Counted from the first letter of the stretch, positions 26,989-37,103 are shown. The stretch is DNA of 64,000 bases from Aeromonas diversa CDC 2478-85 (GCF_000819805.1 NZ_CDCE01000021.1:62001-126000); one strand, 5' to 3'. The notes: generated by a model from the sequence alone, not told the origin. Numbers and translations: made by a program.

Positions 26989-27942
26989 ATGAAAGTCAGT
27001 GTACTGGTGCCGGTTTATAACCTCGAGCGCTTCATCGAGCCGTGCCTGCTGAGCCTGCTCGAGCAGCAGACCCAGTTCGATTTCGAGGTGATCGCCATCG
27101 ACGATGGCTCGAGCGACGGCTCCTGGAGCATCATGAGGCGCTTGGCGGCAGACTGGCCACAGCTAACAGCATTACAGAACCCGGCCAATATGGGTCTGGC
27201 CAGAACCCAGAAACGGTTACTGGGTGAAGCCAAGGGGCAGTACATCGTCTACGTCGATGGGGATGATTTAGCCTTACCGGGCAAGTTACAGGTGCTTGCC
27301 GATTATCTAGACCAACATCCCGAGTGTGCGCTTTGTTATCACGAAGCTGAAGTCTTCGACAGCGACACGGGTCTGGTGACGGGTCATTACAGCCGTGATT
27401 ATTACAACGCGGCGTATATTCCCCAGCAAGCCAGTGTGGAGCATCTGATCCGCTATGGCTGTTTTCCCAACGCCAGTGCGATCGCGTTCAGACGCCATCC
27501 GCATCTGCAGGAAGCGGTGGATGGGGAGTGCAAGATTATCCTCGATCACCCATGGCATATTCTAAATGCCCTCTATGCCGGAGGGAGCGTGGATGGCATC
27601 CCGGGGGTGTATGGCCGTTACCGGATCCATTCCCAGAGCTTTGGAGGGCAAACCAAGCGCTCGCCCACCCGTCGCGAACAGGTCCTCGCAGATCAACTAA
27701 AAGCTTGTGACAACGCTCGCCCGTTTGGTATTGCCGAGTCAGTCATCGCTGCCGGCAAGGCACACTATCGATTTGCCACTGCGCTCTATTTTCTCAAGCA
27801 AGGTGATATTGGCCGTTTCGAGCGCTTCATCAATGAGTCTGTGGTTGATGGCTGGTTTTTCGATGCGCGTCATCAGCTGGCGTGGGAAAAACGTGCCGAG
27901 GCCGCGGCGGTGGCCCAGCATCTTTTTGGAGAGGCGTCATGA
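26989..27942 (+). CDS. Family 2 glycosyltransferase
   Basis: GT-A fold glycosyltransferase (317 aa from ATG 26989). The N-terminus VSVLVPVYNLERFIEPCLLS and the DxD-like YIVYVDGDDLALPGKLQ (about 83-99) mark the nucleotide-sugar site. Starts at 26983 and a TTG at 26932 are also in frame; no strong ribosome site decides among them. It overlaps glf by four bases (ATGA). The sugar donor is not predictable; UDP-galactofuranose from the next gene is one possibility. Confidence 0.8.
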   Translation: MKVSVLVPVYNLERFIEPCLLSLLEQQTQFDFEVIAIDDGSSDGSWSIMRRLAADWPQLTALQNPANMGLARTQKRLLGEAKGQYIVYVDGDDLALPGKLQVLADYLDQHPECALCYHEAEVFDSDTGLVTGHYSRDYYNAAYIPQQASVEHLIRYGCFPNASAIAFRRHPHLQEAVDGECKIILDHPWHILNALYAGGSVDGIPGVYGRYRIHSQSFGGQTKRSPTRREQVLADQLKACDNARPFGIAESVIAAGKAHYRFATALYFLKQGDIGRFERFINESVVDGWFFDARHQLAWEKRAEAAAVAQHLFGEAS

Positions 27943-29114
27943 ATTACCAAGCTATTGTGGTCGGCGCCGGGCTTTCCGGCGCCGTGATGGCCGAGCGAAT
28001 GGCCAGCCAGTTGGGCTGGAAGGTGCTGGTGCTGGAGCAGCGCGACCACATCGGTGGCAACTGTTTCGATGAGTATGACGAGCATGGCATATTGGTACAT
28101 CGCTACGGGCCTCATCTTTTTCACACCGACAACAAGGTCGTATGGGATTACTTGTCGGCCTTCACCGAGTGGTATCCCTACGAGCACCGTGTGTTGTCGC
28201 GTATCGATGGCCAGTTAGTCCCGATCCCCTTCAATCTGACCAGCATCGAGCTCTGCTTCCCCGCCGACAAAGCCGCCGCCATGATTGAAGCCCTGCGCTG
28301 CCGATTCGGCGATGGGGCCAGGGTGCCTATTCTTGAGCTGCGTAAAGAAACCGACCCCCTGCTCGGTGAACTGGCCGATTTTATCTATCAGAAAGCGTTT
28401 GTGAACTACACCAGCAAGCAGTGGGGTGTGCCGCCCGAGCAGATCTCTCCCGAGGTGACTGCAAGAGTGCCCGTGGTGGTGAGCCGCGACGATCGCTACT
28501 TCACCGACCCCTGGCAGGCAGTGCCCGCTGCAGGCTATACCGTCATGTTTGATCGCATGCTGGCCCACCCACTGATTGACGTGAGGCTGTCGACCCCCAT
28601 GGCACAGCGTGTCAGGTTGGACTGGGAGCAGAAGCGGGTACTGCTGGATGGCGCGCAGTTTGACGGCCCCTTTATCTATACCGGTATGCTCGATCATCTG
28701 CTGCCGGCAGAGGGTAATTACCTGCCATATCGCTCACTGCGTTTTGAGCATCGCCATTTGGTGCAGGAACAATTTCAACCGGTCACTACCGTCAACTATC
28801 CGAATGAAGAAGCCTTCACGCGGATCACCGAGTTCAAGCATTTCAGCAGGCAAGTGCATCCCGGCACTAGTATCGTTTACGAGTATCCCTGTGACTATCA
28901 GCCGGAACAGGGACTCGAGCCTTACTACCCGCTATTTACGGATACGGCCAAACAGCATTATCAGACTTGCCGTGATGAGTTAACTAAGTTTCCCCATGTG
29001 ATCGCCTTGGGTCGTCTTGCCGAGTATCGCTATTTCGATATGGATGATGCGGTTAATAATGCTCTGAAATTTTTTCATCTATTAATGAATAAAGCCGTGT
29101 TTTCTCGTCTTTGA
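27939..29114 (+). CDS. glf: UDP-galactopyranose mutase
   Basis: Glf is an FAD flavoenzyme that converts UDP-galactopyranose to UDP-galactofuranose. I choose ATG 27939 (391 aa), in an ATGA overlap with the preceding gene and after GGAGAGG. The FAD-binding motif is IVVGAGLSGAVMAERMA (about 6-22) with EQRDHIGGNCFDEYD. Conserved blocks HRYGPHLFHTDNKVVW (about 51-66) and VNYTSKQWG (about 155) fit the family. It marks the right end of the GC-rich part of the island; the next gene is AT-rich. Confidence 0.9.
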   Translation: MNYQAIVVGAGLSGAVMAERMASQLGWKVLVLEQRDHIGGNCFDEYDEHGILVHRYGPHLFHTDNKVVWDYLSAFTEWYPYEHRVLSRIDGQLVPIPFNLTSIELCFPADKAAAMIEALRCRFGDGARVPILELRKETDPLLGELADFIYQKAFVNYTSKQWGVPPEQISPEVTARVPVVVSRDDRYFTDPWQAVPAAGYTVMFDRMLAHPLIDVRLSTPMAQRVRLDWEQKRVLLDGAQFDGPFIYTGMLDHLLPAEGNYLPYRSLRFEHRHLVQEQFQPVTTVNYPNEEAFTRITEFKHFSRQVHPGTSIVYEYPCDYQPEQGLEPYYPLFTDTAKQHYQTCRDELTKFPHVIALGRLAEYRYFDMDDAVNNALKFFHLLMNKAVFSRL

Positions 29115-29127
29115 AGAGGTTTGCTGA

Positions 29128-30324
29128 ATGAGTAATAATGTGAAAAAGGAACTTCGCTTTGAGTTTGGCGCGAATTGGCAAAGCTATCTTGACCATAATC
29201 TCTCTCCTGAGCGGATCGATCAGGCTCGCCAGCATCTATTGTCATTCATTGGTCGAGAAGATCTGCGGGGGTTACGGATCCTGGATATCGGTTCAGGAAG
29301 CGGTATTCATAGTATGGCTGCATTTCAGGCGGGGGCGGCTGAAATAGTTAGCTTCGATTACGATGCTGAATCGGTGATGGCGACAGAAAGAATGCACGCC
29401 ATGTGCCAGTCACCCGAAAATTGGCTGGTCATGCAGGGGTCTGTGCTGGATCCTGAGTTTATGAAGTCTCTGGGGCAATTTGATCTAGTGTATGCGTGGG
29501 GGGTATTACATCACACCGGGGCTGTATGGTCAGCGATTGATCTGGCATCAACTTGTGTCAAGACGGGTGGGTTAATGTACATCGCATTGTATGACTCTGA
29601 CTGGTCAGCAGAATCACCAGAGTTCTGGTATGATATTAAGCAACGCTATACCGCATCCTCAGCCATAGTGCGCAGGATGTATGAGGCTTGGTATGTGGCT
29701 CGTTTTTTCCTGCAATACAACCCATTTCGTTTGGCTTACTTGCTAAAATATGTCAGAGAGTATAAGAAGAAGCGTGGCATGGATTTCTACCATGATGTGA
29801 AAGACTGGTTAGGTGGTTGGCCGATGGAATATACCCGCATCTATGAAGTAGTACCTTTTTTGCAAGGAAAAGGAATGCGGTTGCTTCATACTAAAACTGG
29901 GGATTTAATTACCGAGTATTTATTTTCTTCGCGTCAGAAGTGTGATGGGTTATCGATATTTTTAGAGATGGATATCCCGATGAAAATAAATTGGGAGGTC
30001 ATATCCATCCGTGAGCATAATGATTTTTCGATACTGGATTCTACCAAGCCTGTTTTTATCTATGGTGCGGGGAAAGGCGGAAGCTTGGTCAAATATGCGC
30101 TTGATAAAATGCATATAAAAACTGATGCCTTCATTACTACATCTCAATCTGGAATGCATGATGGATTGACAGTGCTGTCACTCGATCAATTCATGGTAAA
30201 AAATATTGTTAATGCTCAGATTATAATAGCGAGTACCTCTTTTGACTCTATCTCCTTTGGCTTGGTAAGTCGCGGAATAATCAAGTTCTTTAATGCTTAC
30301 CCCTATGTGTTAAGTCGGTTGTGA
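29128..30324 (+). CDS. SAM-dependent methyltransferase with C-terminal Rossmann module
   Basis: Class I methyltransferase (398 aa): motif I is LRILDIGSGSGIHSMAAF (about 49-66), motif II/III around SFDYDAESV (about 77), and FDLVYAWGVLHHTG (about 112-125) is the catalytic-side motif. From about residue 300 a second small domain follows, starting PVFIYGAGKGGSLVKYAL and containing IIIASTSFDSI. That module recurs in other proteins of this island. It may methylate a sugar or a glycosyl intermediate. The module, seen here as a C-terminal fusion, is a PglD-N-like fold by reading. Confidence 0.78.
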   Translation: MSNNVKKELRFEFGANWQSYLDHNLSPERIDQARQHLLSFIGREDLRGLRILDIGSGSGIHSMAAFQAGAAEIVSFDYDAESVMATERMHAMCQSPENWLVMQGSVLDPEFMKSLGQFDLVYAWGVLHHTGAVWSAIDLASTCVKTGGLMYIALYDSDWSAESPEFWYDIKQRYTASSAIVRRMYEAWYVARFFLQYNPFRLAYLLKYVREYKKKRGMDFYHDVKDWLGGWPMEYTRIYEVVPFLQGKGMRLLHTKTGDLITEYLFSSRQKCDGLSIFLEMDIPMKINWEVISIREHNDFSILDSTKPVFIYGAGKGGSLVKYALDKMHIKTDAFITTSQSGMHDGLTVLSLDQFMVKNIVNAQIIIASTSFDSISFGLVSRGIIKFFNAYPYVLSRL

Positions 30325-30675
30325 TATTGGTTTTTGTTTGGGTCTCTGTTGCTCACAATGAAACTATATTTTTATCCTATCGCTATCGTTGATAACGTCA
30401 TAAAAAGTACCAAAATAAGTTCACCACGCTGTCACGTGGATTTTTTACTCTCTTTGTGGATGAGTAAGTCATTAATAGGTGATCTTATCAGATGCCTCCA
30501 TGGAGAGATAAAGGGAAATGTTTTTATTTACACAGCGATAATCATGCGGATAGATGTTTATTTGATATGGCTCAATCGATTACAGCTTTGTCTATGATGA
30601 AAATTATCATAGGAGTGTAAGGAGTTAGTTTGTCAGATACGTCAATATCAAATATATTTTGGTGGGGTGACGTTT
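30325..30675. other. AT-rich gap, possible gene remnant
   Basis: No convincing gene is present in these 351 bases. A short + frame at 30492-30620 (42 codons) reads GKCFYLHSDNHADRCLFDMA, which looks protein-like, and may be the tail of a decayed gene. A longer frame (30334-30597) in another register shows no recognisable sequence. I see no strong promoter or terminator. A GGTGGGG ribosome site for the next gene lies at the right end. Confidence 0.4.
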
Positions 30676-32115
30676 ATGAGAATAATAATTTATAACTGGG
30701 TTGATTATTTTAATAATCCAACTCGCGGTGGCGGTGTGACGGTTTATATACGCAACCTTGTCAATCAGTTGCGCGGGCGTCACGAATTGTATTTCATCTC
30801 AAGTGGTGAGTCATATAATCCATTTAAATCGAGCGTCTATTGGGCAGAAAAAGACTCTGATGATGATGTCAGAATATTTGAAATTGTTAATTCAGAAGTG
30901 CTGGCGCCAGGCCATTTAGCATGGAATGATCCTGCTGTTCTTGAATCGCATCGTACCCATGATGTTTGGGTTTCGTTGTTGCGTAAAATACAGCCTGATG
31001 TTGTTCACTTTAATAATGTCGAAGGGTTGCCGATCAGCGCCTTGGATATCAAGTCAGTGTTGCCCCACTGTCGAAGTATATTTTCTCTACATAATTATTA
31101 TCCATTTTGTCCGACGGTAAAATTATGGCGTGGTAGCAACATTAGCTGTCACGACTTTGCTCATGGTCAGGCTTGTGTTGGATGTCAGCCAGAGATTGAT
31201 CGTCGGCGTGAGCTGCTTGTTAAATCGTTGAAGTGGCTCTATCGTCAGTTCAAACGCGAGGTACCTCCTGCGTGCTATCGCTGGATCTTTTCATCTCGTT
31301 GGTTGCCACGAGTCTTGTGCCTTCTTCTGGCATGGCATCATCGTAAAATGGCACAACCCATACTGCATACATCGTCTTCTGAATTCTTTTATACACGACG
31401 AAAACGTATGGTGGCGGCAATAAATCTCCATTGTGATGCCGTTCTTGCTGTATCGGCTCGAGTCAAGGAACTTGCTGGGAAGTTTGGTGTACGTTCTGAT
31501 ATCTTACATGTAACTTACATCGGGACTCAGGTAGCTAATAATATTGTTACCCCTCATAATCCCGATAACAAAAAACCATTGACTTTGATATACTTAGGTT
31601 ATATGTCGCAGGAGAAAGGCTTCTATTTTTTTCTTGATGTACTCGGATCTTTACCTAAACAAATTGCAAGCCAGGTCAATCTTGTTGTGGCCGCCAGAAA
31701 CACGGATTCGCATGCTTTTGATCGATTAATGTTGTTGGCAACCAGATTTAACTCTGTCAAATATCATGATGGTTATTCCCATTCTCAGTTGTCACAGTTA
31801 TTTTCTGCAGCGGATGTCAGTTTGGTTCCCGTGCTGTGGGAGGATAACTTACCTCAGGTCGCTATCGAATCTATTTGTCATGGTGTACCCGTACTCTGTA
31901 GCCTGATGGGGGGAGCACCTGAACTGAGTAAACATAATTCAGGGCTGGTGTTTCCCGCAGGGGATGTTACCACCTGCTGCCAGATAATCTCTAAGTTGGT
32001 TAACGACCGGACTGCACTGATTGATTATTGGCTTGACATGCATTACCCACCGACCATGGAGGTGCATGCTAAGGCGCTGGAAGGCTATTATAGAGGTCTG
32101 TGCGATGCGAGATAG
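30676..32115 (+). CDS. Family 4 glycosyltransferase
   Basis: GT-B glycosyltransferase of 479 aa. The N-terminal acceptor domain begins RIIIYNWVDYFNNPTRGGGV (glycine-rich loop at about 17-21) and the C-terminal donor domain has LTLIYLGYMSQEKGFYFFLD (about 297) and VPVLWEDNLPQVAIESICHG (about 385) with the E-x7-E type motif. I choose ATG 30676, after GGTGGGG. It overlaps the next glycosyltransferase by 11 bases. Donor and acceptor are unknown. Confidence 0.82.
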   Translation: MRIIIYNWVDYFNNPTRGGGVTVYIRNLVNQLRGRHELYFISSGESYNPFKSSVYWAEKDSDDDVRIFEIVNSEVLAPGHLAWNDPAVLESHRTHDVWVSLLRKIQPDVVHFNNVEGLPISALDIKSVLPHCRSIFSLHNYYPFCPTVKLWRGSNISCHDFAHGQACVGCQPEIDRRRELLVKSLKWLYRQFKREVPPACYRWIFSSRWLPRVLCLLLAWHHRKMAQPILHTSSSEFFYTRRKRMVAAINLHCDAVLAVSARVKELAGKFGVRSDILHVTYIGTQVANNIVTPHNPDNKKPLTLIYLGYMSQEKGFYFFLDVLGSLPKQIASQVNLVVAARNTDSHAFDRLMLLATRFNSVKYHDGYSHSQLSQLFSAADVSLVPVLWEDNLPQVAIESICHGVPVLCSLMGGAPELSKHNSGLVFPAGDVTTCCQIISKLVNDRTALIDYWLDMHYPPTMEVHAKALEGYYRGLCDAR

Positions 32116-33589
32116 AGTCGTTATTTTCGGTATGGGAGGCTGGTACCAAAATAACAAACAGTGGCTGCATAAATATTATGATGTTATCGCATTTTCCGAT
32201 AATGATTCACAGCGGCAGGGAAAATGCTTCGAGGGCTTACGTGTCCTCGCGCCAACCGAGCTAGTGGCTATTCCCTGCGATTTTATTCTGATTGCCAGTA
32301 TGTATGTTGCCGAAATTCGTCAGCAACTCGAGGCCTTGTCGATTGCGCCAGAACGGATACTGTCTAAAGATGATTTACCGCAGCGTGAGCAACAATTGGC
32401 ATATCTGTTCAATCCGAAGGGGCCCTGTGAGGCAACACGAGAGGCTCTCTCAACAAGTGAGGGGCGAGCCCCGCGCCGTGCGCTGATTTGTGCCAGTGGT
32501 CTCGGTAATTCTGGTGTCGAGCGGGCGCTATCTGTCATTCTGAAAAACCTGAAACTGCCCGATTATCATATCGATTTGTTATTGCTTGGGGACCGGCAGA
32601 GCCTTTTTTTACGAGCATTGCCGGAGACAGTGCAACGTCATTACCTCTTTGCCAACGAGCAACAGATAGTCGATGGTCTGGATGCCATCAAGTTAGGTGA
32701 GGCGTCAGTACTGGCCGCGGCCATATTACCGGATAACTACGATCTATATGTCGCCTACAACGAGGGCTATCCCACTAAGTTAATCGCCGGTGTTGTGCCT
32801 CGTCGCCTGGCACGGAAAGTGGCGTGGGTTCATTTGGATTTATTCGCATGGCACTCTTCTAGCTATGCCTACACTAGCCAGATGCAGGAGCAGACAGCTT
32901 ATCTGGCATTTGACCAGTTAATTTTTGTCTCTCGTAGTGTCGAGCAGGGGTTCTACAAGCGTTTTACTGCTTTGCCGTTACGGTCCGGTTGTGTCATTCA
33001 TAACCCATTTCCGCCAGCCAAGATGCCAGCAGCCAGCATGCCTAGACCATTTTCCGGCTTTACCTGCATCAGCATAGGGCGTTTCACCGGCCAGAAACGC
33101 TTCGATCTGCTGCTGTTGGCCCTGAACCGGCTCAGTTCGGAGAATCTACCGTTCAACCTGATCCTGTTGGGTGAGGGTGAAAAGTATTCAACGCTGGCGG
33201 CGCAAGTCATGACAATGGGACTGAGTAAGTACGTGTTGATGCCGGGCTTTGTCCACGACAGTGAAGTTTGGCTGCGGAGTGCGGATCTCTACGTATCAGC
33301 GTCGGTGGCCGAGGGCTATCCAATGGTGCTTGGTGAAGCACTGCTACATGATCTCCCTGTATTGGCGTCTGACTGTAGTGGCAATAAAGATATTCTCGCA
33401 GATGGCCGATTTGGTCAGTTATTTGCCAGTGGCTGTCTCGAGGCGCTAATAGCTGCGTTGCGAGCACTGATTGTGGACACGAATGCATTGGCCGCTTTGC
33501 GAAAAAAAGCAGCGTTGGCACAACAGAGTGAACAATTTGATCTAGCGCGTATCATGAAAGAAATTACCGTTAGACTGCTGCATGAATAG
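32105..33589 (+). CDS. Glycosyltransferase (GT4) with N-terminal Rossmann module
   Basis: The 494 aa product has two parts. Residues 1 to about 95 form the recurring small module (RVVIFGMGGWYQNNKQWL, then VIAFSDNDSQRQGKCFEGL and CDFILIASMYVAEIRQQLEA). Residues about 140-494 form a GT4 glycosyltransferase with FTCISIGRFTGQKRFDLLLL (about 318) and SVAEGYPMVLGEALLHDLP (about 400). I start it at ATG 32105, inside the end of the previous gene. The module is at the N-terminus here, unlike in the methyltransferase at 29128. Confidence 0.8.
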   Translation: MRDRVVIFGMGGWYQNNKQWLHKYYDVIAFSDNDSQRQGKCFEGLRVLAPTELVAIPCDFILIASMYVAEIRQQLEALSIAPERILSKDDLPQREQQLAYLFNPKGPCEATREALSTSEGRAPRRALICASGLGNSGVERALSVILKNLKLPDYHIDLLLLGDRQSLFLRALPETVQRHYLFANEQQIVDGLDAIKLGEASVLAAAILPDNYDLYVAYNEGYPTKLIAGVVPRRLARKVAWVHLDLFAWHSSSYAYTSQMQEQTAYLAFDQLIFVSRSVEQGFYKRFTALPLRSGCVIHNPFPPAKMPAASMPRPFSGFTCISIGRFTGQKRFDLLLLALNRLSSENLPFNLILLGEGEKYSTLAAQVMTMGLSKYVLMPGFVHDSEVWLRSADLYVSASVAEGYPMVLGEALLHDLPVLASDCSGNKDILADGRFGQLFASGCLEALIAALRALIVDTNALAALRKKAALAQQSEQFDLARIMKEITVRLLHE

Positions 33590-33598
33590 GAGCAATAA

Positions 33599-35278
33599 AT
33601 GAGTCAGAGTCAGGCGCGGCCTTTGGTAGCCAGCATTCCTATATTGACAGATACAAGGATTGCGTTTGTACCAGAATGGCATCAGCAATTACTTTCCGGG
33701 CAACGTAAGGCTATTGGTTGGGGAATTTCCGGTGATATCCATTACTGCCTGCTACAAGCGCCCTATCCATTGGCCGGATTAATTGATGGTATGCGGGGTC
33801 CTTTAGTCGGTAAAGATTTTGCTGGTTTGCCTGTGTTCGGTCCAGAGGTGCTGGATGAATATGAACCTGATGAGATTGTCATCATTATATTTTCCGACTA
33901 TCGAATGTTTGGTGCGGAAATATGTGAACAAATAGCGACATTTGGCGAGTTTTGCATTCAGACGCCCTATGTCGCCGCACGAGACGATCGGTTGTCGCAG
34001 CCAAATTCCATTTGGCCACAACAATTAGCTACTTTGATGCAGCAATGGCGTAGCCAGTTTCTGGTGCATCAGTCACAACAAAGGATCACGCTGTGGATCC
34101 ATGCGTTGGTCAAAGGTGGAGCCGAGCGGCAGATGGTGTTGCTGGCGCTGGGACTGACCCAGCTGGGTTGGCAGGTACAGCTAATCTGCAGTAATTCGAT
34201 CAATAGCGAGCACAATTTTTGGGTCAGCCAGTTGCAACAGGCGGGGGTAGAGCTTGTATTTCTTACTCCGATCCGAGACATGTGGCCGCAACTGACGCAG
34301 CCAGGGGAGCTGCGGGAGTTGGCCGTAATGTTGGCCCCCTATTTCGAAAGTGGTTTTTTGCACTACATTATCACCAGCCACATAGTGCTAAAGAAATTTC
34401 GTCCAAAAATATTGGTGTGTTACCTCGACGATGGTAATGTCTGTGCTTCGATGGCGGCGTTGCTGTGTGGCATTGAACATATCCTGGTTGCCGGTCGGAA
34501 TGTGGCGCCGGGTTTAATTCCTCCGGGAATTACTGGCTATGATATCCACCGACTGGCGGAGTATTACCATCAATTTATGGCACTACCCGGCTGCGTACTG
34601 TTCAACAACAGTGGGGCAGGGGCAGAGTCTTACGCCCAGTGGTTGGGAGTGGCTACAGATACGATTCCTGTTGTAAGAAATGCAGTCATGCCACCAATGC
34701 AGCAAGAGCCTGTAACAAATATTCGCGAGCGTCTTGGTTTGCCCTCTTCGGCGAGGGTGTTGCTCGGCGCCATGCGTTTTTCCCCTGAAAAAACGCCTGA
34801 AGCTTTTGTGCACGTGGCGAGCGAGGTAATACGTCAATGTCCTGATGTCTACGCCGTCCTGTTGGGAAAAGGGCCGCTAGAGTTGGCGTTAGGTGAACAA
34901 GTCGCCGAGTTAGGAATGGCCGACCGAATCTTGTTGCCGGGGGTCCAGGATGACATTTTCAATTGGTTACAACAGTCCGATCTGTTGCTGTCAACTTCCT
35001 GCTTCGAAGGCATGTCCAATATCATTCTTGAGGCTCAGTCCGTTGGCTGTGCTGTAGTGGCTACCGATATTCCAGGTAACCGCGAAACCCTGTTACCGAT
35101 ATTGGTCGAGGAAGGATGCTTGATCCCGCATGGTCAGTGGCGGCAGATGAGTGAGCGCATCTTGGCGTTGTTGCAGCAACCACCGGTTGGGCTCTCCCTG
35201 CGCCTGCAGGAAGAGATGCGGCGTCATTATTCACCGCAACGACTGGCTGAACAGACACTGGCACTGCGTTCAATGTGA
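33599..35278 (+). CDS. Glycosyltransferase (GT4) with N-terminal Rossmann module
   Basis: The 559 aa product carries the recurring module at residues about 33-130 (KAIGWGISGDIHYCLLQAP, then LAGLIDGMRGPLVGKDFAGL and IVIIIFSDYRMFGAEICEQI) and a GT4 domain behind it. GT motifs are VKGGAERQMVLLALGLTQLG (about 169-188), GAMRFSPEKTPEAFVHVASE (about 386) and TSCFEGMSNIILEAQSVGC (about 465). It begins 9 bases after the preceding gene, with AGGAGCAA as ribosome site. Together with 32105 it forms a pair with the same architecture. Confidence 0.8.
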   Translation: MSQSQARPLVASIPILTDTRIAFVPEWHQQLLSGQRKAIGWGISGDIHYCLLQAPYPLAGLIDGMRGPLVGKDFAGLPVFGPEVLDEYEPDEIVIIIFSDYRMFGAEICEQIATFGEFCIQTPYVAARDDRLSQPNSIWPQQLATLMQQWRSQFLVHQSQQRITLWIHALVKGGAERQMVLLALGLTQLGWQVQLICSNSINSEHNFWVSQLQQAGVELVFLTPIRDMWPQLTQPGELRELAVMLAPYFESGFLHYIITSHIVLKKFRPKILVCYLDDGNVCASMAALLCGIEHILVAGRNVAPGLIPPGITGYDIHRLAEYYHQFMALPGCVLFNNSGAGAESYAQWLGVATDTIPVVRNAVMPPMQQEPVTNIRERLGLPSSARVLLGAMRFSPEKTPEAFVHVASEVIRQCPDVYAVLLGKGPLELALGEQVAELGMADRILLPGVQDDIFNWLQQSDLLLSTSCFEGMSNIILEAQSVGCAVVATDIPGNRETLLPILVEEGCLIPHGQWRQMSERILALLQQPPVGLSLRLQEEMRRHYSPQRLAEQTLALRSM

Positions 35279-35294
35279 GAAACGGAGGCAAGCA

Positions 35295-37103
35295 ATGTGT
35301 GGTATAGCCGGTGTTATGAGTCTCAACGGACGGCATGCACCAAAACAGCTAACAGAGTGGGCAGATGCCATGATCACGGCTTTTGCCTATCGTGGTCCTG
35401 ATGATAGTGGGCTTTGGCTGGCAGATGATGGTCGTTGCGCCCTGGCTCATTGTCGCCTGAGTATTCTTGATGTATCACAGGCAGGGCACCAGCCGATGCT
35501 GGATGGTTTGCAAAAGAGCTGCATCGTATTTAATGGCGAGATTTATAACCATCAGTCGTTGTCCACGCGCTTACAGGATGTTGGCGTATCGTTTGTGGGT
35601 CATTCCGATACAGAAGTATTGGTAAACGGCTTGGCACGAGAAGGGGTCGACTTTCTGACAAGGTTAGAGGGGATGTTTGCTCTGGCCTACTATGATCGTG
35701 AGCGCAGGGAACTACTACTGGCGCGCGATCCATTTGGTGAGAAACCACTCTATTACGCCGAGTTTGATGGTCTGTTAGTGTTTGCTTCCGAGCTGGCGGC
35801 ACTAAGTCGCGTGCCTGGTTTCCCCACCCACATTACGGTTGATACCGTCGCCCATTATCTTGCATTTCAGCATCCCGTCGGGGAGCGAACCCTATATCAG
35901 CACGCCAAAAAGTTGCCGCCGGGGCACCTTATGCGTGCAGTAGCTGGAGAAGTGTCACAGGCAGAGCGCTACTTTCACTTTATCTGTGCCGGTGACCATA
36001 TGCCGTCACGCCCGCTGGAGGAGCAGGTTGACCAGCTTGAGGAGCTCCTGCTGCGTTCACTATCACGGCGCTTGATCGCCGATGTGCCCGTGGGGGCTTT
36101 TCTCTCTGGTGGCGTCGACTCCTCGACGGCGGTGGCTCTGATCTCTCGTCGTCTGCAACAGCCGATACGAACCTTTTCCATTGGGTTTAAACAGGCGCCG
36201 GAAAGCGAGCATAAAGAGGCTCGGGCCTTTGCCGATTTTCTGGGCACCGAGCATACAGAACAGCTGCTGCAACCCGAAGCTTTTGTTGAGCTTGCAGGTT
36301 ATCTGGCAAGGTGCATGGATGAACCTAATGCCGATACTTCTTGTGTACCGACTTATATGGTCTCGCAGCTTGCTCGCCAGCAGGTCACAGTCGCGATCAC
36401 CGGTGACGGGGGAGATGAGTTATTTGGTGGTTATGGTCGCTACCTTCAAACAATAGCCTCAGCCGAGGGTCGAGAGCAACAAATGCAGGCGCGTAGCTGG
36501 CATCTTGGACGCGAGTACTATTCAGGTCGCATCCTGTTGTATGCCGATCGCCAGTTGGAACAGTTGTTCGGGCGTGTTCCGTCCGGCACTGGTGATCACT
36601 TGATGGCATGGCGCCGACGTATCGATATGGACAGCCGTCCGTATCTTAATCGTCTGCGTGAGGCCGATGTCGCAAATTATCTGCCGTTGGTGCTGGCTAA
36701 GGTAGATAGAATGAGCATGTTGCATAGCCTGGAGTGTCGTACGCCTTATTTATCAACCGAGGTAGCTCAGTTTGCCGCGGGATTGGCACAGTCAGAGCTG
36801 ATTATGCGTGGTCAGGGTAAGTATTTGTTGCGGCAATTGGCAAAGCGGTATTTACCTGCGGCATGGATAGACAGGCCTAAAAAAGGTTTCAGCATAGATC
36901 CATTAAATCATAAGGCTAAGCAGAGTGCTATTATTCAACTGCGTCAGCAGGCATCTTCTGGTCAGCTTTGTCTTCATCAGTTTATCGCTCCTAACCGGTT
37001 AATTGGGTTGCTGGATAACGAGTTTGACGGCATGACCTTCTATCATGTTTGGGGTTTGTTGGTGCTCGAGATCTGGTTGCAGTCTCATGAGTTCAGTTCG
37101 TGA
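35295..37103 (+). CDS. Asparagine synthetase-like glutamine amidotransferase
   Basis: AsnB-family enzyme of 602 aa. It has Cys2 as glutaminase nucleophile (MCGIAGVMSLNGRHAP), the class II amidotransferase domain (about 1-200) and the ATP-binding synthetase domain with PVGAFLSGGVDSSTAVALIS (about 267-286). I choose ATG 35295 after CGGAGG. In glycan clusters such enzymes (WbpS type) amidate uronic acids. UDP-GlcA and UDP-GalA can be made by the genes at 51025-53216, so a uronamide product is reasonable. A role in free asparagine synthesis is less likely here. Confidence 0.83.
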   Translation: MCGIAGVMSLNGRHAPKQLTEWADAMITAFAYRGPDDSGLWLADDGRCALAHCRLSILDVSQAGHQPMLDGLQKSCIVFNGEIYNHQSLSTRLQDVGVSFVGHSDTEVLVNGLAREGVDFLTRLEGMFALAYYDRERRELLLARDPFGEKPLYYAEFDGLLVFASELAALSRVPGFPTHITVDTVAHYLAFQHPVGERTLYQHAKKLPPGHLMRAVAGEVSQAERYFHFICAGDHMPSRPLEEQVDQLEELLLRSLSRRLIADVPVGAFLSGGVDSSTAVALISRRLQQPIRTFSIGFKQAPESEHKEARAFADFLGTEHTEQLLQPEAFVELAGYLARCMDEPNADTSCVPTYMVSQLARQQVTVAITGDGGDELFGGYGRYLQTIASAEGREQQMQARSWHLGREYYSGRILLYADRQLEQLFGRVPSGTGDHLMAWRRRIDMDSRPYLNRLREADVANYLPLVLAKVDRMSMLHSLECRTPYLSTEVAQFAAGLAQSELIMRGQGKYLLRQLAKRYLPAAWIDRPKKGFSIDPLNHKAKQSAIIQLRQQASSGQLCLHQFIAPNRLIGLLDNEFDGMTFYHVWGLLVLEIWLQSHEFSS

